From Clostridia bacterium (GTDB taxonomy: Bacteria > Bacillota > Clostridia > Oscillospirales > CAG-272), in assembly GCA_017958845.1 (NCBI GenBank), contig JAGDBW010000226.1:1-14559 (forward strand): a stretch of DNA of 14,559 nucleotides, in the 5' to 3' direction. The notes beneath the pieces are model-generated. The model had not been told where the DNA came from. It worked only from the letters and a program-made list of their open reading frames with translations, and made no database searches. The position numbers and the translations under genes are program-made. Shown here in pieces: positions 7,596-13,405 of this stretch; position 1 is the stretch's first letter, and each line of letters starts with the position of its first letter.

Positions 7596-7623
7596 TCTCT
7601 TTTCGTCGTCCGGCCGGGAGAGA

Positions 7624-8865
7624 TCATTTGACGACCCCGTGCGGCAGGACGCTCAGATAACTGTGCCTGTTCTGAGTTTTGAAGTTGGTCAGCACGTCCG
7701 CGGGGCGGAGCGCCGCCGCGCCGAAACGCAGGGTCATGTTGTCCACGGCGCTCTCCAGACGATCCAGGCGGTCTTTTTTGCGATAATCACCAAAGCAGTC
7801 CAGCTGCCTCTCGCTCTTTTCCCGCACGGGGCGGATCGCCGTCACGGTCACGGCGCGCACGCCGCGCACCATTTCGTACCGGCGGCAGAACAGCGCGTAG
7901 GCCGCCTCCGCGATCTCCCGGCGACTGCGGGTCGGAGCGGGCAGAGAGGACATAAATTGCTCGCACTCCAGCCGGTTGTCCTTGACGCAGACGGAGATAC
8001 CGCAGGCCAGCAGGCCCGCTTCTTTGAGCCGCATCCCCACGTCCTGCGAGAGCTCCAGCAGCACGCGCCGCACTTCGTCCGGCGTGTAGAGGTCGGCGTT
8101 GCAGGTGATGCCGTGCCCCACCGATTTGACGGGCATACTCTCGCCGTCGCGCATCACCCGCGAGAGATCCTCCCCGCGCGCAAAGCGCATCAGCAGCATC
8201 GCGTTGGCGCCCATCCAGCCGCGCAGCGTCTCTTCGTTTGCCGCGGCCAGCTCGCCCACCGTCCGGATACCAAAGCGCTCGAGCCGCGACACGGTCGCCG
8301 GCCCCGCGTAGAGCAGCGAACTCACCGGCAGCGGCCACACCGTCTCTTTCATGTTTTCGCGGGCGATGACGGTCACGGCGTCCGGCTTTTTCAGATCCGA
8401 GGCCAGTTTGGCAAAGACTTTATTAAAAGAAACGCCCACGCTGACCGTCAGCCCGGTCTCTTTTCGTACCTCGCGGCGGATGCGCTCGGCGATCTCCACG
8501 GGCGTTCCCCAGCGTCGGGCGCTGCCGGTCACGTCGATCCAGCACTCATCCATACCAAAGGGCTCGATCAGGTCCGAATAGCGGGCATAGATCTTTCGCA
8601 CCAGCCGCGAAAAGGTCATATAGCGGTCATAGTGCGGCTCGGCGACGATCAGATCGGGGCACAGGGCGCGGGCCTCCCGCACGACCATGCCGGTCCGGAC
8701 GCCGGCCTCCTTGGCCTGCTGCGACTTGGCCAGCACGATGCCGTGCCGGTCTTCGACCGATCCGCACACGGCCACGGGACGGCCCTGCCACTCCGGGTGC
8801 ATCACGATCTCCGCCGAGGCATAAAAGGCGTTGAGATCGCTGTGCAGGATCGCACGATCCGTCAT
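7624..8865 (-). CDS. dinB: Y-family translesion DNA polymerase (DinB / Pol IV type)
   Basis: A 413-residue Y-family polymerase that copies past damaged bases with low fidelity. The first catalytic acid is D10 in SDLNAFYASAE, with Y15 at the steric-gate position. The palm pair D106/E107 lies in FGMDECWIDVTGS. SVGVSFNKVFAKLASDLKKPD (starting near residue 142) is the conserved palm/thumb segment. A QLDCF stretch at 354-358 resembles a sliding-clamp binding motif and lies ahead of a ~55-residue tail. A strong site (AAGGAGG) precedes the ATG, and the start overlaps the stop of the 86-residue gene as ATGA (8865-8862). Together with the LexA-like gene upstream, this is an SOS-type arrangement. An ImuB-like role is less likely, since all catalytic acids are kept. 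Confidence 0.94.
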   Translation of the reverse strand: MTDRAILHSDLNAFYASAEIVMHPEWQGRPVAVCGSVEDRHGIVLAKSQQAKEAGVRTGMVVREARALCPDLIVAEPHYDRYMTFSRLVRKIYARYSDLIEPFGMDECWIDVTGSARRWGTPVEIAERIRREVRKETGLTVSVGVSFNKVFAKLASDLKKPDAVTVIARENMKETVWPLPVSSLLYAGPATVSRLERFGIRTVGELAAANEETLRGWMGANAMLLMRFARGEDLSRVMRDGESMPVKSVGHGITCNADLYTPDEVRRVLLELSQDVGMRLKEAGLLACGISVCVKDNRLECEQFMSSLPAPTRSRREIAEAAYALFCRRYEMVRGVRAVTVTAIRPVREKSERQLDCFGDYRKKDRLDRLESAVDNMTLRFGAAALRPADVLTNFKTQNRHSYLSVLPHGVVK

Positions 8866-9122
8866 ACGCCCTCCTTTACGGAAAACCAGACGCCCGTTTC
8901 ATTTTCATAGTAGATTTTTTTCTCGGTTCCGCAGATGGTCACGCGGTATTCCGTCGGCGCGATGCAGGCGATGCCCGTCGGCCGCCTCGTCGCGACCGAG
9001 AGGATGCGCTCGATCTCATACCGCGCGCCGTCAAAGATGACAAAGCGCGGGCGCAGACGCCCGTCTGTGAGAAACACGGCCTCGACCGACAGCGGAACGC
9101 GATGTACGCCGCGCTCGCTCAT
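8862..9122 (-). CDS. 86-residue protein of unknown function in the lexA-dinB cassette
   Basis: I do not recognise this protein with certainty. It is 86 residues, predicted mostly beta-strand, with RPRFVIFDGARYEIERILSV at 24-43, RRPTGIACI at 46-54 and YRVTICGTEKKIYYENETG at 59-77, then WFSVKEGV at the end. The pattern (basic residues, a DG turn, alternating hydrophobics, a late aromatic W/F) vaguely resembles small DUF6504-like proteins found beside translesion polymerases elsewhere; that is an impression, not a match. It has no signal peptide, membrane segment or metal motif. Its ATG overlaps the repressor stop (9122-9119) and its stop overlaps the dinB ATG, so all three are translationally coupled. 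No good ribosome binding site precedes it. An accessory role for the polymerase, or in lesion recognition, is inferred from position alone. Confidence 0.85.
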   Translation of the reverse strand: MSERGVHRVPLSVEAVFLTDGRLRPRFVIFDGARYEIERILSVATRRPTGIACIAPTEYRVTICGTEKKIYYENETGVWFSVKEGV

Positions 9123-9727
9123 AGGTCTTTGATGACCTTGACGGCCACGCCCTGCACGCGGCAGGCCGAGAGAGGCAGGAGGATGTCTTTCATGGCGCGG
9201 TTTTCGGGGTGCAGACGCACGCGGTCTTTTTCCGGTTCGGGAAAGTAGCGTTTCAGCGTCGCCTCCTCTTCGGTCAGCACCACCGCGATCTGCCCGCGTC
9301 GGGCGTAGTCCTGACGGCGGATGAGCACCAGGTCGCCGTCGTCGATACCGGCCTCGGTCATCGACTGACCTTTGGCACGGAGCAAAAAACATTCGCCGTC
9401 GCCCGTCATGGCGAGAGGCAGACGATAGTAGGCCTCGATGTTCTCCTCGGCATACGTCGGCAGACCGCATGCCACCTCGCCCAGCACGGCCACAGGGCGG
9501 TCGGAGACGTCGGTGAGGCGCAGGGCGCGGGTCGAGCGGCGGCCGTGCGCGTCTTCGTACAGCTCGCCGTCGGAGGCGAGGTCGGTCAGATACCGCTGCA
9601 CGGTGGCGCGCGGGATGCCCGTCTCGGCGGCGACGGCGCGGACGCTGGGCATACGGCCGTCCCGCATGGACAGACGCTCCACGCAGGCGCGGATGTCGTC
9701 ATAGGACTGTCGGTTCTTCGTTCTCAT
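9119..9727 (-). CDS. LexA-type self-cleaving repressor
   Basis: A 202-residue protein with an N-terminal helix-turn-helix (MPSVRAVAAETGIPRATVQRYL, about 26-47) and a C-terminal S24 peptidase domain. The putative cleavage bond is C87-G88 in LGEVACGLP, where E. coli LexA has Ala-Gly; Cys-Gly occurs in UmuD and some phage repressors. Catalytic Ser122 (AKGQSMTEAG) and Lys159 (EATLKRYF) sit 35 and 72 residues after the cleavage site, the spacing of E. coli LexA (A84, S119, K156). It should repress the cassette until RecA filaments trigger cleavage. AGGAGG at 9741-9736 gives an 8-nt spacing. A perfect palindrome lies in its leader. It could be the cell's main LexA or a second, dedicated paralogue; the unusual operator favours a paralogue or a lineage-specific LexA. 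Confidence 0.9.
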   Translation of the reverse strand: MRTKNRQSYDDIRACVERLSMRDGRMPSVRAVAAETGIPRATVQRYLTDLASDGELYEDAHGRRSTRALRLTDVSDRPVAVLGEVACGLPTYAEENIEAYYRLPLAMTGDGECFLLRAKGQSMTEAGIDDGDLVLIRRQDYARRGQIAVVLTEEEATLKRYFPEPEKDRVRLHPENRAMKDILLPLSACRVQGVAVKVIKDL

Positions 9728-9750
9728 GCCTGTCGCCTCCTGTTTTTCAT

Positions 9751-9771
9751 AATGAGACGCACCGTCTCATT
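9751..9771. promoter_or_regulatory. Probable operator of the LexA-like repressor
   Basis: A perfect inverted repeat with arms AATGAGACG and CGTCTCATT and a 3-bp centre. It lies about 5-25 nt past the expected transcription start and 9 nt before the ribosome binding site of the repressor gene, so bound repressor would block transcription. It does not resemble the Gram-positive LexA box CGAAC-N4-GTTCG. I found no second palindromic copy in the window. Confidence 0.75.
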
Positions 9772-9782
9772 TACACAAGCCC

Positions 9783-9812
9783 ATTATAAAACCGGGGGCA
9801 GGGAATTGTCAA
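9783..9812 (-). promoter_or_regulatory. Consensus promoter of the lexA-like cassette
   Basis: TTGACA (9812-9807) and TATAAT (9788-9783), both perfect consensus hexamers, are separated by 18 nt on the minus strand. Such a strong promoter fits a tightly repressed gene. A/T tracts (T6-CGA-T6-C-A8 on the plus strand, 9817-9840) lie just upstream of the -35 and could act as an UP element. Confidence 0.88.
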
Positions 9813-9888
9813 GAGGTTTTTTCGATTTTTTCAAAAAAAACTCCGCCCCTTCCACCCTCTTTTCTTCCCGCTCCCGGCCCGGCGCGTC

Positions 9889-9917
9889 TTGCGTTTTATC
9901 GAAAATGCGTGTATAAT
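9889..9917 (+). promoter_or_regulatory. Sigma70-type promoter of pepT
   Basis: TTGCGT (9889-9894) and TATAAT (9912-9917) with a 17-nt spacer. Transcription would start near 9924, leaving a leader of about 80 nt before pepT. It is divergent from the lexA-like promoter, with about 75 bp between the two -35 boxes. Confidence 0.78.
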
Positions 9918-9971
9918 AAACAAAAAAGTATATTTTGGAATACCATCTCTCCGAAATATCAAAAAAAGACG

Positions 9972-9987
9972 CGGCGCCTCCGCGCCG
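9972..9987 (+). other. GC hairpin in the pepT leader
   Basis: CGGCGC (9972-9977) and GCGCCG (9982-9987) form a 6-bp stem with a 4-nt loop, directly touching the ribosome binding region GGAAAGG (9987-9993). It could affect translation initiation; no known regulator is implied. Confidence 0.4.
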
Positions 9988-10002
9988 GAAAGGCCGAACA
10001 AA

Positions 10003-11223
10003 ATGAAAGTCCTCGATCGTTTCCTCCGTTACGTCCGCTATGACACCACCTCCGACCCGCACGCCCCGGAGACCAAATACCCCAGCACGGACAAACAACT
10101 GACCCTTCTTTCGCTGTTGCGCGACGAGCTGCGCGAGATGGGCCTTTCGGCCGACATGAACGCCTACGGCTACGTCACGGCCACCCTGCCGGCCAACGTC
10201 GAGGGCGCGCCCACCCTCTGCTACATCGCGCACGTCGATACCTCTCCCGCCGTCAGCGGGACGGACGTGCGCCCGCGCGTGATCCGCTACGAGGGCGGCG
10301 ACATCCTTCTGGACGAGGCGGGTGAGTACCGGATCACCGAGGCGGACAACCCCGAACTCTCCGGATACCGGGGGCAGGAGCTGGTCGTCACCGACGGCCG
10401 CACGCTGCTCGGCGCGGACGACAAGGCGGGGGTTGCCGAGATCATGGCGGCCGTCGAGTACTTTGTCACGCACCCCGACGAGCCGCACGGAACCGTCAAA
10501 GTGGCCTTTACCCCCGACGAGGAGATCGGCCGCGGCACGGATCACTTCGACGTCGCCGCCTTCGGCGCGGATTTCGGCTACACGGTCGACGGGGGAGAGC
10601 TGGGGGAGATCGAGTACGAAAACTTCAACGCCGCCTCCGGTCTGCTCGAGATCGACGGCGTGAGCGTCCACCCCGGCTCCGCCAAAGGCAGGATGAAAAA
10701 CGCCGTTGAGATCTTCGCCGCCTTCCAGAGCGCCCTGCCGAAAGACCAGACCCCCGCCACGACCGAAAAATACGAGGGTTTCTATATGCCCGATGAGGTC
10801 AAAGGCAGTGTGGAGCACCTCGTCGCCTACTACATCATCCGCGACCACGACAAGGCCGCTTTCGAGGCCAAAAAGGCGTACTTTTCCGAGCTGGCCGAGC
10901 GCATCGACCGCGCCTGGGGCGGCGGCTGCGTCAAAGCGACGGTCAAAGACAGCTACTACAACATGGCCGAGATCATCCGACAGCACATGCACCTGATCGA
11001 CCATGCCAAAGCCGCCATGCGATCCTGCGGCGTCACGCCGCGCGTCGTTCCCATCCGCGGCGGCACGGACGGCGCCCGCCTCTCCTACGAGGGACTGCCG
11101 TGCCCCAACCTCTCCACGGGAGGGCTCAACTTCCACGGCCGAAGGGAGTTCATCCCCGTCCGTTCGCTTTCGACCATGACCCGGGTGCTGATCGCCCTGA
11201 CCGAGAGCTACGCCCGCCCCTGA
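10003..11223 (+). CDS. pepT: Peptidase T (tripeptide aminopeptidase, M20 family)
   Basis: A 406-residue dizinc aminopeptidase that removes the N-terminal residue from tripeptides in the cytoplasm; the E. coli enzyme is about 408 residues. All zinc and catalytic residues are visible: H77 and D79 in IAHVDTSPAVSG, D139 or D140 in LGADDKAG, E173/E174 in TPDEEIG, D196 in YTVDGGE and H378 in GGLNFHGRREF. The ATG at 10003 gives the family's N-terminus (MKVLDRFLRYVRYDTTS); the frame is open upstream to 9889, but those codons overlap the promoter and leader. A clear promoter precedes it. The next gene follows after 140 nt with no terminator, so it may head a three-gene transcript reaching 13050. Confidence 0.97.
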   Translation: MKVLDRFLRYVRYDTTSDPHAPETKYPSTDKQLTLLSLLRDELREMGLSADMNAYGYVTATLPANVEGAPTLCYIAHVDTSPAVSGTDVRPRVIRYEGGDILLDEAGEYRITEADNPELSGYRGQELVVTDGRTLLGADDKAGVAEIMAAVEYFVTHPDEPHGTVKVAFTPDEEIGRGTDHFDVAAFGADFGYTVDGGELGEIEYENFNAASGLLEIDGVSVHPGSAKGRMKNAVEIFAAFQSALPKDQTPATTEKYEGFYMPDEVKGSVEHLVAYYIIRDHDKAAFEAKKAYFSELAERIDRAWGGGCVKATVKDSYYNMAEIIRQHMHLIDHAKAAMRSCGVTPRVVPIRGGTDGARLSYEGLPCPNLSTGGLNFHGRREFIPVRSLSTMTRVLIALTESYARP

Positions 11224-11328
11224 CCCCCGCAGACAGCGACCAAAAACCCCCGCCCCCCAAAACCCACACGACACCCGGACAAGCCGACAGAACGACCCGC
11301 CTATCCGAACAAAACAAACAAACGTGCC

Positions 11329-11346
11329 GGCCGCCCCCGGGCGGCC
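11329..11346 (+). other. GC hairpin just before the isomerase-like gene
   Basis: GGCCGCCC (11329-11336) and GGGCGGCC (11339-11346) are perfectly complementary, realistically a 7-bp stem with a 4-nt loop. It ends 5 nt before the AAAGGG ribosome binding site at 11352. There is no T-run after it, so it is not a terminator. The 140-nt gap it sits in is otherwise C/A-rich and almost free of T. Confidence 0.45.
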
Positions 11347-11363
11347 CAAAGAAAGGGACAGAT

Positions 11364-12194
11364 ATGGAACAAGTGGGGATCGTGATCAATTGCCGCAGCG
11401 ACACCGACTTTCTCGAAGAGTTTTCGATCGCGGCGGACATGGGTCTGACGTCCTGTCAGATCAGCGTGTGGGACCCCTCTCTCTATACCAACGAGACGGC
11501 CCTGGCCATCCGCGGCGCCGTGCGTGAGACCGGCCTGCGGGTCTCTGTGCTGCGCGCGGGGTACACCGGTCCCTGCGAGTGGAATCTGACAGCCGGTCCC
11601 GACACGGTCGGGCTGGTCCCCGAGGCCTACCGTGCCCGGCGGATCGAACAGCTGCTGTCGGCCTCCGTCTTTTGTGACAAGATCGGGGTCGCCGACCTGG
11701 CCGCATATGCGGGCTTTCTGCCCGAAAATCCCACCGCGCCCGCCGACGGGCCCGTGTCCGCGTGTCTGCGATATCTGTGCGGCGCGCTCCGCTCCCGTGG
11801 CCAAAATCTCCTGCTCGAGACGGGCCTTGAGACCCCCGTCGCCCTTTTGCGCGTCCTGCGCGGGCTGGAGGCGGACAACGTGTTCGTCAACTTTGACACC
11901 GCGGCGTATCTGCAATACGGAAAGGGCAACCCCGCCGACGCCGTGCGGATCCTGGGCGATTACGTGCGCGGCGTGCGCATCCGGGACGGCTTCTATTCCC
12001 GCGACGGCCTCACCGCCGGCGCGCAGACCCGGATCGGAGAGGGCATGGTGGACTTTCCCCTGGTGCTCGGCCTGCTCAAAGACAGCGGCTACACCGGCCC
12101 GTACACCATCGACCGGGACGTTTCCGGCGAGAGAGGAAGAAGGGAAGCGGCCGAAGCGCTGCGCTTTCTGAGCGAAGTGCTCGAAGACCTCTGA
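11364..12194 (+). CDS. Sugar phosphate isomerase/epimerase-like TIM barrel, altered metal site
   Basis: A 276-residue xylose-isomerase-like (AP endonuclease 2 superfamily) TIM barrel. Recognisable parts are WNLTAGPDTVGLVP (73-86), RARRIEQL (90-97), AGFLPENP (116-123), LLLETGLETP (149-158), VNFDTAA (175-181), YGKGNPADA (185-193) and IGEGMVDFP (224-232). Members isomerise sugars or inositol derivatives using a divalent metal bound by Glu, Asp, His and Glu. From memory of homologues, E152 and D178 are kept. The usual histidine of the GVH-x-KDG motif is arginine (R205 in GVRIRDG), the last glutamate of the TIEREISG motif is aspartate (D250), and the histidine usually before GF-x-PE-x-P is tyrosine (Y115). 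Activity may be lost or changed. AAAGGG sits 6 nt before the ATG. It lies between pepT and an EEP phosphoesterase; no pathway is obvious. Confidence 0.85.
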   Translation: MEQVGIVINCRSDTDFLEEFSIAADMGLTSCQISVWDPSLYTNETALAIRGAVRETGLRVSVLRAGYTGPCEWNLTAGPDTVGLVPEAYRARRIEQLLSASVFCDKIGVADLAAYAGFLPENPTAPADGPVSACLRYLCGALRSRGQNLLLETGLETPVALLRVLRGLEADNVFVNFDTAAYLQYGKGNPADAVRILGDYVRGVRIRDGFYSRDGLTAGAQTRIGEGMVDFPLVLGLLKDSGYTGPYTIDRDVSGERGRREAAEALRFLSEVLEDL

Positions 12195-12384
12195 AAGAAA
12201 ACAGCGTCCCCCGCTCCCGTACCCGCAAAAACGACGTCCCGCCCCCTCCGCGTCCCCTTCCGAAAAACGTCCAAAAAACCGGCGACCGCGCCCCCGCGCT
12301 TTTCTCCTTCGCTCCGCACCCCGAAAAACAAAACAGCACCCCGCCGCCCGCCAAAAGATCGAAAAAAGAAAAGGAAATCCGCCC

Positions 12385-13050
12385 ATGCGCGTCCTGACCT
12401 ACAACATCTGCCACGGCCGCTATGTCGCCGGAGATATGCAAAAAATAGCGGATATTCTCAGGCAGATATCCGCAGACCTGGTCGGACTGCAAGAAGTGGA
12501 CGTCGGCACGACCCGCGTGGACGGGCGGGATCTGCTGCGGGAGTTGAGCGAGATGAGCGGCTACGTCCACGCCGCGTTTTGCCCCTCCATGACCTTTGAG
12601 GGCGGATACTACGGGACAGCCGTCCTGTCGCGCACGCCGCTCCGCGTTTTCTCCTCGGTCCGGTATACCAAGCCGGGCAGAGAACCCCGCACCTACAGCC
12701 GGTGCGAGACGGAGATCGACGGCCGGCGCGTCGCCTTTTTCAACACCCATTGTGCCAACAAAGAGCCGGACGTCCGCCTCGCCCAACAGCGCGAACTCTC
12801 CGCCATCCTGACCCGCGAGACGCTGCCGTACGTCGCCACGGGAGATTTCAACGACCGGGATTTTTCCGTCTTTTCCGAGGCGGGGATCCGTGCGGCCAAC
12901 GGAGAAGAGCGCCGCTTCGTCACCTTTCCGGCTGCGGAGAGCGGCATCGACAACATCCTGTTCTCCCGCGCCTTTTCGCTGCTCGACGCGGGGACGGTCC
13001 ACGTGCCGTACTCCGACCATTTCCCGCTCTACGCGGACCTGAGCGGTTGA
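12385..13050 (+). CDS. Endonuclease/exonuclease/phosphatase (EEP) family hydrolase
   Basis: A 221-residue metal-dependent phosphoesterase with all the EEP signatures: N7 in LTYNICHG (4-11), E37 in GLQEVD (34-39), NTHCA with N120 and H122, GDFND with D154 and N156, GIDNI near 188, and the terminal SDHFPL with D211 and H212. The family cleaves phosphodiester or phosphomonoester bonds in nucleic acids, lipids or inositol phosphates. The short length and N-terminal start without a signal peptide suggest a cytoplasmic enzyme; the substrate cannot be told. AAGGA lies 9 nt before the ATG. A G-poor, C-rich leader of 190 nt separates it from the isomerase-like gene, and a strong terminator follows 19 nt after the stop. 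If co-transcribed with the TIM barrel, a sugar- or inositol-phosphate substrate is plausible, but that is only a guess. Confidence 0.92.
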   Translation: MRVLTYNICHGRYVAGDMQKIADILRQISADLVGLQEVDVGTTRVDGRDLLRELSEMSGYVHAAFCPSMTFEGGYYGTAVLSRTPLRVFSSVRYTKPGREPRTYSRCETEIDGRRVAFFNTHCANKEPDVRLAQQRELSAILTRETLPYVATGDFNDRDFSVFSEAGIRAANGEERRFVTFPAAESGIDNILFSRAFSLLDAGTVHVPYSDHFPLYADLSG

Positions 13051-13068
13051 CGCCGCACCGGATACAAA

Positions 13069-13109
13069 AAAACAAAAAGACCTGTTTGCACGACAGGCCT
13101 TTTTGTTTT
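13069..13109 (+). terminator. Intrinsic terminator after the EEP gene
   Basis: A 17-bp inverted repeat with one mismatch: AAAACAAAAAGACCTGT (13069-13085) and ACAGGCCTTTTTGTTTT (13093-13109) around a 7-nt loop. The T-rich arm ends the plus-strand transcript. The A-rich left arm could make it work in reverse as well. Confidence 0.9.
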
Positions 13110-13332
13110 CGGAGGGCGTCTCCGCCGCCCCCGTTCTGCTCTCTCATTGCCGCTCCCGCCGCTCCCGCTGCGCCCTCGCAGCCCCCCTCCTGTCGCCGCT
13201 CTCTCCCGCTCCCGTCCCTCCGCCGCCCTCGCCGCTTCCGCCGCGCTCTTGCCTCCTCCTGTCGCCGCTCTCTCCCGCTCCCGTCCCTCCGCCGTTCCCA
13301 GCGTTCCCGTTACCGCTCCCACCGCCCCATGC
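13110..13332. other. Pyrimidine-rich spacer between convergent terminators
   Basis: I see no gene in the 13051-13403 gap. Apart from the terminators on both sides, it is C/T-rich low-complexity DNA on the plus strand. Positions 13181-13299 contain no A at all (119 nt). The open frames through it are the repeat read in different phases (serine/arginine/proline- or glycine-rich), with no ribosome binding site. Confidence 0.7.
13186..13294. repeat. 40-bp direct repeat, two copies 69 bp apart
   Basis: Positions 13186-13225 and 13255-13294 are identical over 40 nt, starting CCTCCTGTCGCCGC and ending TCCCTCCGCCG. The 29 nt between them is also C-rich. Smaller GCTCCCG units occur just before the first copy (about 13150-13170). 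The tract is not coding and lies between two terminators. Confidence 0.9.
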
Positions 13333-13365
13333 CAAACAAAAAGGCAGGCGCCAAAAGCGTCTGCC
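13333..13365 (-). terminator. Intrinsic terminator of the HPr-like gene
   Basis: On the minus strand, GGCAGACGC pairs with GCGCCTGCC (one G-U pair) around a TTTTG loop and is followed by TTTTTGTTTG. It lies about 40 nt past the stop of the HPr-like gene and faces the terminator at 13069-13109. Confidence 0.88.
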
Positions 13366-13375
13366 CGACCGACAA

Positions 13376-13405
13376 AGCAAAAGAGAACCGTCCGGGTCGC
13401 GGTTC
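13376..13405 (-). terminator. Possible weaker terminator overlapping the HPr-like stop
   Basis: On the minus strand, GAACCG (13405-13400) and CGGTTC (13390-13385) form a 6-bp stem with a 9-nt loop, followed by TCTTTTG. The stem begins within the stop codon region. It is short with a poor T-run, so probably secondary to the terminator at 13333-13365. Confidence 0.45.

Noticed and set aside
7580..7608. Terminator between dinB and the SRAP gene
   Set aside because: The hairpin has a T-rich tail only on the plus strand, where no gene ends; in the direction of the genes there is no T-run.
7495..8910. A 471-codon plus-strand frame over dinB
   Set aside because: It is antisense to dinB and has no recognisable domain or ribosome binding site.
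9784..11349. A 521-codon minus-strand frame over pepT
   Set aside because: It is antisense to a full-length peptidase T with all zinc ligands, and it would run through two promoters.
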